Below are positions 45,425-54,871 of a DNA stretch of 64,000 nucleotides, piece after piece. The notes below the pieces were generated by a model. That model worked only from the letters and a program-made list of their open reading frames with translations, did not search any database and was not told the origin of the DNA. The stretch lies in NCBI RefSeq assembly GCF_001399975.1, contig NZ_LKBD01000008.1, forward strand, positions 62,001 through 126,000. Reading direction: 5' to 3'. This DNA comes from Pseudoalteromonas sp. P1-9 (GTDB lineage Bacteria > Pseudomonadota > Gammaproteobacteria > Enterobacterales > Alteromonadaceae). How positions within the stretch are numbered: the stretch's first letter is position 1; every line of letters begins with the position of its first letter. The translations under genes were made by a program, and so were the position numbers.

Positions 45425-46810
45425 ATGATGCGTTTTGTGGTTTTAATCGTAGCACTTGTGTGCGGATTTAACGCAGTGGCGAAACAGTACGCCACAACGG
45501 CCTATTTAGGCACATCTGTTCAGTTTACTATAGAGAATGTATCAGCGACTGAACAAAACCAAGCGTTTGAGTTAGTTAAACAAGAGTTAACACGCTTGGA
45601 TATGATTTTATCGCGCTATAACAACAGTAGTTCCCTGTCGATTTTAAATCGTGATAAACAACTGAAAAATGCACCTATTGAGCTTATCGACGTACTTAAG
45701 TTATGTCAGCAATGGCAAGTAAGTACCGCTAACCACTTTAGTTGTCGACTAGGCAGTATTTTACCGATTTGGCAACAGGCTGAAACAACGCAGACTTTGC
45801 CATCGCGCATTGATGTAAGACGCGAGGCCCGTTCGTTACGCGATAAAACAATTTTAATTAATGGTTCGCACATCACCCTTGATGAGGAACTAACGCTTGA
45901 TGTTAATGGTATCGCGAAAGGGTTTATCATAGATAAAGTGTATGACTTACTTGTTGCCCACTACAGCGAAAGCCGCTTTAAAATTGATATTGGCGGCGAT
46001 GGTCGTCACTACGGCGCGTGGCCAATCGCATTTACAAACCCAAATGTTAAGAACGCAACGCAGGTGATGTTAACTAATTTGGAAAATCACGCATATGCAG
46101 CAAGTGGCCTTGCGTTTCGTCATTTTAAAATTAAGCACAATACGTTTAGCCATATTTTTGCCCCCCGTGATGGCTGGCCAATTACAAAGCCTATCGGTGC
46201 TGCAGTAATTGCAAAAACAACTGCAAATGCCGATGCCATTGCAACCGCGTTAACCACAATGAATGGTGTAAATGCCATTGATTGGCTTAATAAGCATGAC
46301 GTAGCAGGCGTATTATTTTTGCCTGACGGGCGCGTTGTTTATTCAAAAACATGGCAACAACGCGATGTATCAAAACACAAGGCAAAGCTGACATTTGATT
46401 ACACGTTACCTGAATTTGATATTGCTGATTACCGTAAACCTTATGTTGCGATATGGCTATCAGATACCAAAGGCAACCCTATAAAACAAATGGCTATTCT
46501 TGGTGATAGTGAAAGGTGGTGGCAGCAAAGCAGGCGTTGGTGGCGAAAAGTAGGGCGCAAGGAAAATAGTGTTTTTCCACATCTTGCCCATGCAACGCGA
46601 AAGCCCGGTCAACACAGTATTACATGGTTTGGCGAGGACGATTTTGGCCAAATTGTCACTGAAAATGAATTGATATTGCATATTGAAGTTAGCCGAGAGC
46701 ATGGTGAAACCAGCTATCAAAAGTTGCCATTTAATGTTACGAAACAAGCCACAATAACTAAAGATGGCAAAGGGGAAATAGGGCAACTTAGCCTGACGAT
46801 TACGCCGTAA
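45425..46810 (+). CDS. ApbE flavin transferase fused to a C-terminal DUF2271 domain
   Basis: 461 residues; ATG 45425, AAAAGG upstream. Signal peptide to NAVAK. Residues about 20-320 are ApbE, the enzyme that uses FAD to attach FMN to Thr/Ser of exported proteins: SRYNNSSSLSILNRD, LTLDVNGIAKGFIIDKV, FKIDIGGDGRHYG and TTANADAIATALTTM (metal/FAD loop). Residues about 325-461 are DUF2271 (DIADYRKPYVAIWLSD, RRWWRKVGRKEN). At the equivalent of the DGVTGAT motif this domain has HLAHAT (386-391), so it is probably not itself modified and may instead guide ApbE to its partner. That last point is inference. Confidence 0.92.
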   Translation: MMRFVVLIVALVCGFNAVAKQYATTAYLGTSVQFTIENVSATEQNQAFELVKQELTRLDMILSRYNNSSSLSILNRDKQLKNAPIELIDVLKLCQQWQVSTANHFSCRLGSILPIWQQAETTQTLPSRIDVRREARSLRDKTILINGSHITLDEELTLDVNGIAKGFIIDKVYDLLVAHYSESRFKIDIGGDGRHYGAWPIAFTNPNVKNATQVMLTNLENHAYAASGLAFRHFKIKHNTFSHIFAPRDGWPITKPIGAAVIAKTTANADAIATALTTMNGVNAIDWLNKHDVAGVLFLPDGRVVYSKTWQQRDVSKHKAKLTFDYTLPEFDIADYRKPYVAIWLSDTKGNPIKQMAILGDSERWWQQSRRWWRKVGRKENSVFPHLAHATRKPGQHSITWFGEDDFGQIVTENELILHIEVSREHGETSYQKLPFNVTKQATITKDGKGEIGQLSLTITP

Positions 46811-47153
46811 AAGCAAAGCGCTAAGTCAAAAGTTGGCAACAAAAGCGCTATAGAAATTGGTTGTACGGATCAACAGGCTCTAACGTAAATTACATAAAAC
46901 GGCATAAGGATTTGCCGCTTACTTTCTCAAAATACGCGCTTTACTTATATGCAGTTTTGCTCACGATAATTAAGTTCAATGTGCAAACTTGGCTTTGACG
47001 AAAGATTACCAGAAATATTTTATATTATTTTAAATATATCAATCATTTATTTTTTTCCTGTAGTGGATTTTGCGCAATTAACTATATTGCGAAAAAAAGT
47101 ATAATTTACCTTGCATTAAAAACGCGAATCATTATCATTACGACCTGAGTGCG
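46811..47153. other. Promoter region of the TonB-dependent receptor
   Basis: About 340 bases with no gene. It ends in a Fur-like site (47123-47137) just before the receptor. An inverted AGCGCT pair (46817 and 46844) after the ApbE stop could be a weak terminator. Confidence 0.5.
47123..47137 (+). promoter_or_regulatory. Fur-like site before the TonB-dependent receptor
   Basis: CGCGAATCATTATCA matches TGATAATnATTATCA except at three positions in its left half. The right half AATCATTATCA is perfect. It lies 17 bases before the receptor start, overlapping a likely promoter. Confidence 0.65.
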
Positions 47154-49553
47154 ATGACTATGAATTTTAAATGTGAGGATACTCTTTTGCGCTTTACTCT
47201 ATCTAAGCTAAGCACCGCAATTTCATTTGCATCAGTTGTTTCAATCGCGGGCGTAAGCCCATATACCTTGGCAAATACGCAGGTCACAACACTAGAAAAA
47301 ACAAAATTATCTGCCAACAAGCGCGTTGAATCTAAGTCACAAACGGAACTCGACAGCGTGTCAGTTTCGTCAAATCTTATGCAAGATATTAATGATGTCG
47401 CTGACTACATTCCAGGTGTAGACGTTGCAAGCATGGGCCGTTTTGGTAATAACGGTTTTAATATTCGCGGTATGGAAGGCGATCGTATTGCGATTACGGT
47501 TGATGGCTTAACCCAAGGTGAAACACTCGATCCCCCTTCATTTGCGCCTTATGAGTATTTTCGAGCGAGTCGTAACTCCACCGAAATTGAGCATATGAAA
47601 GCCATTCAAATTGTAAAAGGTGCAAACTCAGTAACCAGTGGTTCAGGTTCACTGGGTGGTGCAGTGATGTTTACCACCATGAGCGCATCTGATTTACTTG
47701 ACGGCGATGAAAATCAAACCCGTGGTTATTTCAAGTTTGGTTATGATGAGCGCGATGAACAAGCGCAAGGCACAATTGCAGTGGCTAACAAGTTTGGTGG
47801 GCTAGAAACACTACTAATGTACACAAAACGCCAGGGCAGTGAATCAAGTAACCACTCTGGAAACCCAGATACAACAGGCGCATCGCGAGAAAAGCCAGAC
47901 CCACTCGACTTTAACAGCGACGCACTGTTATTTAAAACCCAGTATCAATTTAACGACGTTCATGAACTAGGCTTTGTTGTTGAAAATGACGATAATCTAT
48001 CTCAAGTCGAAAACCTATCGCGCGTTTCAAGCAGTATTCAACGTCGTTTTTCAGATGATGAACAAAATCGCGCCCGTTACGGTGTATTTTATTACTTAAC
48101 GCTCGATACAGTAGCATTCGATGAGCTGGAGGTACGTTTTGATTATCAAGATATTTTCACCTCTGGTGTAACTAATATGCACTACGCAGCGTGTCTTGAA
48201 TACTCACCGAGTTACCAATGCTTAGCGCTAGGAGAAGCGTATTTACGTCAAGAGCAGCGCGAACTAACGCAACAGACTTCGACTCTTGCATTTGATTTTT
48301 CAAAGCAGTTAGTTACCGGGCAAATGCGCCATGATATCGTTTACGGTACAAGCTTTGAAACCCGTGAACTTGAGAATAATATGTGGGATCACCGTTACAA
48401 TGGGCTGACAACTGATTCAGGTTATCAACAATTAAGACGCCCGCTTGCAGATGGCACCACCCATTATCCGATTAAAGATGCTAATTTTATTCCTCAAACA
48501 GACGTTGCGATTTGGAATGTGTATTTACGTGACAGTGTGACTGTAACAGACGCGTTAACGTTAGCAGCGGGTATGCGATATGACGATTACAGCTATCAAC
48601 CAGAGTTCGATGAGTATTTCACCAATGATCAAGGTCTGGTTAAAGACGTTGATATGAATGCATTTACTTGGCAACTTTCTGCGAACTATGAGATAACACA
48701 AAATCATTCAGTGATTGTTGACCTTGGCACAGGTTTTAGAGCACCATCTGTCGAGCAGGTTTATTATGGCTCACGCGGTGCAACGGTTGATGATTGGCAA
48801 CTTGTACCAAACTATGATTTAAAACCTGAATCAGCATTTAACATGGAACTCGGTTATCAATGGCAAAATGATAACGGCCGAGTACGTGTGTCAGTATTTG
48901 ACAGTGAGTACACAGATTTTATTGATAATGTCACTTACACCCGCGATTTAGCGACACCAACAACAAAGCGTGTGTACGACCCATCATGCGGTTGTTACAA
49001 GCAAATGGAAGTCACTACAGATGACTATCAACGACCTGAAAACATCGGCGAAGCAAGTGTTAAAGGTGTTGAGTTAGATGCGCTCTATCGCTTTAACAAT
49101 GGTTTAGAGTTGCGTGCTGCTTACACCCACTCTGAAGGCGAATATGACAATGGCGACCCAATGCTAACCGTTTCGCCAGATTCGGCAGTTTTCAGTGTTG
49201 GGTATGATTCACAGTCACTATGGCGAGTAATGGCGCAAGTTCGTCACCAAGCTGAGAAAAAGGCAAGCGATGCATACACCACAAATGAACAAGGTGAGCA
49301 GGTTCAAGCGACTGACTTCTTGAGTGATACATCGACCGTAGTTGATTTAATCGCTAATTTCGATATCACGGATAACATGGTGATTAATATCGCGGCACGT
49401 AACTTATTTGATGAAGAGTACTATAACTGGCAGCGCATTCGTTTTGTGTCAGAAGGCTCTGGTGGTTTTAGAGGTGGTGTTGCAAACGATGGCATTAAGC
49501 GTTACTCAGAGCCAGGTAGAAGTTTTTCTGCCAACATTAACGTTAGATTTTAA
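47154..49553 (+). CDS. TonB-dependent receptor, hemoglobin/transferrin-receptor-like family
   Basis: 799 residues from ATG 47154. Signal peptide to YTLANT, then a plug (about 60-170) with SMGRFGNNGFNIRGMEGDR and AITVDGLTQGE, then a 22-strand-type barrel ending SFSANINVRF. The plug start matches the HmbR/TbpA-type receptor family used for heme or iron-protein uptake. A FRAP box is present (GFRAPSVEQVYY) and a DLKPE box follows. However, the stretch between them has no His, whereas heme receptors usually have one there, so heme as substrate is doubtful. Cys-rich loops occur (DPSCGCYKQ). The adjacent TonB2 and metal operons imply a metal or metallophore cargo. Confidence 0.9.
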   Translation: MTMNFKCEDTLLRFTLSKLSTAISFASVVSIAGVSPYTLANTQVTTLEKTKLSANKRVESKSQTELDSVSVSSNLMQDINDVADYIPGVDVASMGRFGNNGFNIRGMEGDRIAITVDGLTQGETLDPPSFAPYEYFRASRNSTEIEHMKAIQIVKGANSVTSGSGSLGGAVMFTTMSASDLLDGDENQTRGYFKFGYDERDEQAQGTIAVANKFGGLETLLMYTKRQGSESSNHSGNPDTTGASREKPDPLDFNSDALLFKTQYQFNDVHELGFVVENDDNLSQVENLSRVSSSIQRRFSDDEQNRARYGVFYYLTLDTVAFDELEVRFDYQDIFTSGVTNMHYAACLEYSPSYQCLALGEAYLRQEQRELTQQTSTLAFDFSKQLVTGQMRHDIVYGTSFETRELENNMWDHRYNGLTTDSGYQQLRRPLADGTTHYPIKDANFIPQTDVAIWNVYLRDSVTVTDALTLAAGMRYDDYSYQPEFDEYFTNDQGLVKDVDMNAFTWQLSANYEITQNHSVIVDLGTGFRAPSVEQVYYGSRGATVDDWQLVPNYDLKPESAFNMELGYQWQNDNGRVRVSVFDSEYTDFIDNVTYTRDLATPTTKRVYDPSCGCYKQMEVTTDDYQRPENIGEASVKGVELDALYRFNNGLELRAAYTHSEGEYDNGDPMLTVSPDSAVFSVGYDSQSLWRVMAQVRHQAEKKASDAYTTNEQGEQVQATDFLSDTSTVVDLIANFDITDNMVINIAARNLFDEEYYNWQRIRFVSEGSGGFRGGVANDGIKRYSEPGRSFSANINVRF

Positions 49554-49591
49554 GCGTTAATCGAGCATAAATTTCCCGTTGGTTTAATAAC

Positions 49592-49620
49592 AAAGCCTGC
49601 AATGTATGCAGGCTTTTTAT
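49592..49620. terminator. Terminator between the receptor and the S41 peptidase
   Basis: AAAGCCTGCA (49592-49601) pairs perfectly with TGCAGGCTTT (49607-49616), then TTTAT. A purine run before the hairpin gives a T-run on the other strand as well. Confidence 0.88.
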
Positions 49621-49634
49621 TTATATTCGAACGG

Positions 49635-50909
49635 TTATATACTGGTAGATTGTTGTAAGTACTCAATGGCTTTGTTTAGAGCTGGGTCGCTTCCTTGATT
49701 ATCTCTATCTGTTGGAATTACTAATATATGCGGTTCAAAATCTTCTCTAAAGCTGCCATTTACATGGTACAAACGCTCAAATGCCATTTCTAGCCAGGCA
49801 TCACTTTGTTCTAAAGTCACTGTTTTAATGCCACCGAGTAAATCAGCCATGGGGGCGCCAATCACGGTTTGTGCGCCAAGGGCGTCAAGTCCGATAGTCA
49901 TACCTTCACCCATACTACCGGTCCAACGACCAGCAAGTACAATAAATGGCTTTGCATAATGCGGCTTAGTTGGCGTAACAAACGCTGTTTGCATTGGTGC
50001 GTTTTGATACGCCATGTTAGATGTTTGCGTGCGATAGGTTTGATAACGTGTTTTTTCGGTGACGAAGTGGCCAAGAATAGGCTCTGCAACGCCAGTATTG
50101 CCGCCACTTGGCGTATTGCGTAAATCAATAATCAGTGCGCGCGTATGCTTAAGTGCGTTAATGGCTTTTTTAAACGAGGCCGCCGTTTGGTTGTTACCAA
50201 GGGAGTTATTAAAGCGGATATAGCCAAGGCCATCTAAATTTCGGTAGCTCAATGTTGGACCATCGTTTAACGCATTAATCGCATCATAACTGGCGGCAAG
50301 TGTAATAGTGTGCGTACCCTTGTTATTTTTATAGGTAATTGCTCGAGTTTGTTTACGAAGGCCGCCAAGTACAACATTTAACCCGTACTCAATTTGATGT
50401 GGTGATAGGTTTTCAAACTCTTGACCAAATAAGCTGGCTATAAGAGGCTTTATTGGCTGGTTGTCCATTTTGATAATTGTTGAACCTAATGTGAGAGTGC
50501 TTTTATCTGCAGCTGATCGAGCTTTAATATCTTGCACGATAAATAGACCGTTTTGATAAATAGCACGGATATCTGATCCGGTTGGAAACACACTAAAATC
50601 ATTTTTATCGTAGGGACCAAGGTTTAAATGCGGGTCGGAAAAGGCACGCATAAGCTGCTGGCTAATGTCATTAAACTCAGCCTTGTTTTTAGCCTTCAGC
50701 GCTTTACTTTTAAACTGGTTCAATACTGTATTTGTATTGTTTAACCTATCAAAATAGGCGTATTGCTTTGTGAGTACGTGTTCAACCTCTTGCCATGCGC
50801 TTGTTGCGTTAAACGCTGTGGCTGCGTTTATATTAAACGTAGCAAGCGTTAAAATGGGTAAGCTAAGGCAAAATGGTGTAATTAACTTAGTTTTAAGTGA
50901 TTCAAACAT
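49635..50909 (-). CDS. Exported S41-family (C-terminal processing-type) peptidase
   Basis: 424 residues from ATG 50909 (AAAGG upstream). A longer frame reaches 51014 but would put 35 residues ahead of the signal peptide LITPFCLSLPILTLATFNINA. Family features: a PDZ-like middle (SAADKSTLTLGSTIIKMD), then YIRFNNSLGNNQTAASF, ALIIDLRNTPSGG and the serine-bearing GRWTGSMGEGMTIGLDALG (probable catalytic Ser in GSMGE). Tail-specific or interphotoreceptor-retinoid-binding-protein-like peptidase. Periplasmic. Substrate unknown. Confidence 0.87.
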   Translation of the reverse strand: MFESLKTKLITPFCLSLPILTLATFNINAATAFNATSAWQEVEHVLTKQYAYFDRLNNTNTVLNQFKSKALKAKNKAEFNDISQQLMRAFSDPHLNLGPYDKNDFSVFPTGSDIRAIYQNGLFIVQDIKARSAADKSTLTLGSTIIKMDNQPIKPLIASLFGQEFENLSPHQIEYGLNVVLGGLRKQTRAITYKNNKGTHTITLAASYDAINALNDGPTLSYRNLDGLGYIRFNNSLGNNQTAASFKKAINALKHTRALIIDLRNTPSGGNTGVAEPILGHFVTEKTRYQTYRTQTSNMAYQNAPMQTAFVTPTKPHYAKPFIVLAGRWTGSMGEGMTIGLDALGAQTVIGAPMADLLGGIKTVTLEQSDAWLEMAFERLYHVNGSFREDFEPHILVIPTDRDNQGSDPALNKAIEYLQQSTSI

Positions 50910-50976
50910 GTATCGGTAAACCTTTGTTATTGTTCTATTTGTTGTGTTGTTTGTTACTGATTGTTGAGAGCGCAAG

Positions 50977-51675
50977 CTAGTTAAGCGAAGTAATAATGTG
51001 CTGCTCTGAGACACCGTAGTAACTGGCTAGCAATAAACATTTTTGTTCGATGTAATTGGGTGTTAGGTCAAAATCGGCACGCTGTTTTTTAAATCGCTTT
51101 AGTGCAGAATTTAAGTTGTCGCTGTTTAAGGTGATTTGGCTACGCTCTATTTCACACAGCGCAATAAACGCGGTGAGTTCATGGTTTGGTAAAACAGTGC
51201 CTTGAATGTTTAAGTGCAGGTAACATTCCAGCGGCGTCAACCCATTCGATTCACGTTGGCTTAGTGCTTTTGGTAAAAATACGTTACTTTCGAATAATAA
51301 CAGTGAGCGAACATACGTAAAGGGCACATTTGTGTGCTCACCGCGGGCAACAAATAGGTAATGCAAGACATTGCGCTTCATTGAATCTTGCAGCGAAAAG
51401 TTTGCCATTTTCTGCAATAACGGCGTAAAAAACGATAATGCTTGGCTATTTTTAAGTTGCGATACTAACGGCGTGGGCATCGGGTGTTCGCCGTTTAGCG
51501 TGACACTTAAACGTTGAAAATAATCAAATGAGTCCACGTTTTTATTGGCCTGCAAGTTTAAAAACAGCATTATGTGTGCTTGACTCTGAGGCGTTTGCGT
51601 TAAATAAAACGTGGTGATTTCTTTTATATTGCCAGTTTTAAGCAAGCCTATGAAATGGCTAACAACTTGATCCAT
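50977..51675 (-). CDS. Hypothetical protein with an ankyrin-like segment
   Basis: 232 residues from ATG 51675; the frame extends to TTG 51687. No signal peptide. Largely helical, with one stretch RNVLHYLFVARGEH...SNGLTPLECYLHLN that resembles ankyrin repeats (the NGLTPLxxxL phrase). No catalytic motif seen. It lies upstream of the S41 peptidase in the same direction with a short gap, so the two could be co-transcribed. Function not recognised. Confidence 0.65.
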   Translation of the reverse strand: MDQVVSHFIGLLKTGNIKEITTFYLTQTPQSQAHIMLFLNLQANKNVDSFDYFQRLSVTLNGEHPMPTPLVSQLKNSQALSFFTPLLQKMANFSLQDSMKRNVLHYLFVARGEHTNVPFTYVRSLLLFESNVFLPKALSQRESNGLTPLECYLHLNIQGTVLPNHELTAFIALCEIERSQITLNSDNLNSALKRFKKQRADFDLTPNYIEQKCLLLASYYGVSEQHIITSLN

Positions 51676-51844
51676 AGTGTAATTCAATTAATTTATACGC
51701 GTTTACATTAACACAGAAAGCTAAGTGTGTTGACCTTTGCTGTCTATTTCTAGAGCGAATGGCTTAGTGAAAATAGTAACCGTTTATGTATTTTCGCTAG
51801 ATGGTAACCTCGATACTTGCTGTAAAACTAAATCGACATGCTTA

Positions 51845-53656
51845 TTACTCATCAAACTTAAGATTGTAATCAATTTCATCAAAATGCAGGTAAATACATA
51901 CGCCTTCACCCTCGATACTTTGAAATTCGATTTCACCTTTAAGGCGTTGCGTGACCAAGTTGTACACAATACTCAGCCCCAAACCGGTTCCGCCTTTGGC
52001 ACGTTTTGTTGTTACAAAGGGTTCGAAAATTTTGTCGAGCAATGACTCTTTTACACCTGCACCGTCATCCATGTAACGGAAATGCAGTGTTGCCCCTACC
52101 ATTTTTGCCACGATATTAATGTTTAAGGTTGTATTCGGCTCGCTGCCGTGACGTAAACTGTTAATGATAAGAATTGTAAATATCTGATTAAACGCACCTA
52201 AATAGCTTTTGATTACCAGTCCATTAGTTGCTTCAACACTAACGTTAACATCGTATTTATCAAGTTCATGTTTTAGGCTATCAAACAGGTTATTTAAAAA
52301 GGTTTCGACATTAAACTCGACTAATTCGTCGTATTCTTGATGTGAAGCAACTTGTTTAAAGCTGTTAATTAAACTCGCTGAACGGTTTAAATTTGACTCC
52401 ATCAAACTTAAACAATTTTCCGCATCCAAGATCATTTGCTCGAGGGTATTTTTTTGTAGTGTACCTTGGTTAAAAGAGTGCTTTAGTTGTTCAACTTGAT
52501 CACGTAAGTGCGATTCGCTGGTTATCGCAATGCCAAGCGGTGTATTTAATTCGTGAGCGAAGCCTTTTACCATAGTGCCAAGGCTTGCCATTTTAGCATC
52601 TTCAATTAAGCGCTTTTGCGCCAAACTTAAGCGGTTAATTAGCTCTTCAATATGGGCGAGTAGGTTATCAATATTTTTTGCAAGATCAGTTACCTCATCG
52701 TCGCCGCGTATATTGCTGCGCATTGAAAAAGTATCAGATTGGCAAATTGAACTGATAAATGCATTTAGCTTAAATAATCCGTAACCAATGCGTCGATTTA
52801 TCAAAAATGAGCTTAATAAGCTGAATGCTAAAAAGACAAATGTGACGCTAAAAGTGAGTAACAGCACTTGATTACTGGCATCTTTCGCACGCTCATTCAA
52901 CAATAAGGATAAGTTAGTAAAGCGCTCATTAATAACTTGTGACAGCACTTTATTTTTACCGGCAACACCAAGTGTTGAGGATTGCCCCATGGTATCTAAT
53001 AGTGCGGTATATTGGGTAAAGTTGTAATCATAGTCTTTTAAATTTTCAACTAATTGAGTTTTTAATTCGCTGTTATGGGTTTGTAGGTACACTTTTATTT
53101 GCACTAACGCTTGTTTGTGAAGCTCTAAGTACTTTTTGTCCCAGCGTAGTAGGTAGTCTTTTTCTCGGCGCCTTAATTCTAAGATCATTATCTCGAGCGT
53201 TTGGTCGTTAATTTGCTGGCTAGTGGCTTGAATTGCATGAATGGATTTTCTAAAGCTGGCACGAATACCTTGGTCTTCATTAAAACCAAGTTGTTTTTGA
53301 ATGGCCATTTGCTTATTGAGATTTTGTTCAAACTGGCGCATTGCTTCTTGAATTTGCGTAAGCAGTCGCGTTGCAATTTCGATATCTGCCACTTGTTTCA
53401 ATAGCGTAAAATGAAGCTGAGAGTAATCATCAAACTGCTCTTTTGACCATTCAAGCATTTGCTCGTCTTTATCTAGTGAAAATTCTTGTTGTAAATTAAC
53501 GGTATCAGTCAATACTTGTTTAAAGTCGGTTAACGATTGAGTAATACGGTAGTGTTCCGCGACGTTTTGGTAGATTATGCCACCACAAACGAGCACTACA
53601 ATAAAACTGACTAACAAAGCGACTTGCGAGCTTATAAAGGCTGTTTTTAATTTCAT
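51845..53656 (-). CDS. Sensor histidine kinase with HAMP domain
   Basis: 603 residues. TM1 at about 8-28, a long helical periplasmic sensor (30-275), TM2 about 280-300, HAMP (300-345), a dimerisation helix with the phospho-acceptor His368 in GFAHELNTPLGIAI, and HATPase with NQIFTILIINSLRHGSE (N box), MDDGAGVKESLLDKIFEPF and GGTGLGLSIVYNLV. The GFAHELNTPLG form is that of the kinase subgroup whose His motif begins (A)HELNNPL-like rather than HEIRTPL. No response regulator adjoins it. The HDOD gene upstream is in the same direction. Signal unknown. Confidence 0.9.
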   Translation of the reverse strand: MKLKTAFISSQVALLVSFIVVLVCGGIIYQNVAEHYRITQSLTDFKQVLTDTVNLQQEFSLDKDEQMLEWSKEQFDDYSQLHFTLLKQVADIEIATRLLTQIQEAMRQFEQNLNKQMAIQKQLGFNEDQGIRASFRKSIHAIQATSQQINDQTLEIMILELRRREKDYLLRWDKKYLELHKQALVQIKVYLQTHNSELKTQLVENLKDYDYNFTQYTALLDTMGQSSTLGVAGKNKVLSQVINERFTNLSLLLNERAKDASNQVLLLTFSVTFVFLAFSLLSSFLINRRIGYGLFKLNAFISSICQSDTFSMRSNIRGDDEVTDLAKNIDNLLAHIEELINRLSLAQKRLIEDAKMASLGTMVKGFAHELNTPLGIAITSESHLRDQVEQLKHSFNQGTLQKNTLEQMILDAENCLSLMESNLNRSASLINSFKQVASHQEYDELVEFNVETFLNNLFDSLKHELDKYDVNVSVEATNGLVIKSYLGAFNQIFTILIINSLRHGSEPNTTLNINIVAKMVGATLHFRYMDDGAGVKESLLDKIFEPFVTTKRAKGGTGLGLSIVYNLVTQRLKGEIEFQSIEGEGVCIYLHFDEIDYNLKFDE

Positions 53657-53756
53657 ATTAGGCTGCCTGATCCATTTTTATAAAGTGTAGGTCAAAATAT
53701 TTAGCTGTAAACGGTTGAACTTATGTTAGTTTCAAACGTTAAATTTGGTGCGCCAG

Positions 53757-54635
53757 TTAAATCGCAAGTAACCGGTACTTTTCTTCAGCTAGTGATATGG
53801 CAGTTGGCAGCTGGTTTAACAATTGCGCAAAATTAGCGTGCTGGTTTTGCCAACTAAATAGAATTTCATTGCTCGCGATTAACTCATTTAATACATCAAC
53901 TTCAAGTGCCTGATGCTTACAATAAACTTGGGTCGCTAAGTCACAAAACTGCACTCGTCGGATTGTTTCTAATAAAGGCATAAACTGTTTAAACTTATCG
54001 GGTAGGTGATCGTGGTGATGAAAATAAATAATCTCGGGAATAGGACTTGGGATATGCCATGTTTTACAAATTTTCGCGCCATTAAACGCATGTTGACGTT
54101 GTAAATAAGCAATACGGTGCTTTTCATAGGGCTTTGGTAAATACCATGTTAAATCGTCGAGTGATTCAAAGTACTTGGCATACAGTTTGTGGTTTAATGT
54201 GATATCTATGTCATGTAATAAACCAACTAAATAAGCCATATCAGCGGTGATCACGCTGCGTAACAGAACGTCATAGGTGGTTTTAAGTAACTCCGCTGAG
54301 ATTAACGATTGATGCCACAATTGTTTTTCAAATTGACTGGTGGGTACAAATACCTTGGTCAGTGCCACTAAGTTTATTAAGTTAAATACCTCTTTTGTTC
54401 CCATGCGAACAATCGCATCTTTAATACTGCGAATGGGTTTAACAGCGGCTTGTTTGGCGGTGTTACTAAGTTGAATTATTTTAAGCGCAAGGGGCGGGTC
54501 GCGCTCTGCGAGTTTTTCAATTTTGTTAAAGTAATCTTTATCATCAAGGGGAATGCTCAACAATTCGACCAATATTGTCGGTAATATTGGCAAATCGGAT
54601 ACCTGTTCTTGTGGTGATGCTTGGCGTTCGGCCAT
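53757..54635 (-). CDS. HDOD-domain signalling protein
   Basis: 292 residues, no signal peptide. HDOD core at about 15-215: SDLPILPTILVELLSIP, LALKIIQLSNTA, VRMGTKEVFNLINLVAL and LVGLLHDIDITLNH. HDOD proteins lack the catalytic HD-GYP residues and act in regulation, often alongside kinases, chemotaxis or c-di-GMP circuits. It is 100 bases upstream of the histidine kinase in the same orientation, so joint expression is possible. Confidence 0.88.
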   Translation of the reverse strand: MAERQASPQEQVSDLPILPTILVELLSIPLDDKDYFNKIEKLAERDPPLALKIIQLSNTAKQAAVKPIRSIKDAIVRMGTKEVFNLINLVALTKVFVPTSQFEKQLWHQSLISAELLKTTYDVLLRSVITADMAYLVGLLHDIDITLNHKLYAKYFESLDDLTWYLPKPYEKHRIAYLQRQHAFNGAKICKTWHIPSPIPEIIYFHHHDHLPDKFKQFMPLLETIRRVQFCDLATQVYCKHQALEVDVLNELIASNEILFSWQNQHANFAQLLNQLPTAISLAEEKYRLLAI

Positions 54636-54871
54636 TCACAAACCTTAAGATTAAAGTCATATCAATTTGCCAATAAGTATAGTTAACCAAAACTCGAGAT
54701 AACAAATTACATCAAAAAAGTAATGTTTACTTATTCGGATGGACGTCGTTTGCGTTAAGCTTACGATTGATAAGCACAATTGCCTTTTTAAGTGATAAAT
54801 CAAAGTACTTAGCTTAACTCAAATTGCTTAACGCGAATTTAGCTTAGTTACACTATTAACGGGCTGGTTGC

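Noticed and set aside
46817..46849. AGCGCT inverted pair as terminator after the ApbE gene
   Set aside because: Six-base arms with a long loop and no T-run; too weak to call.
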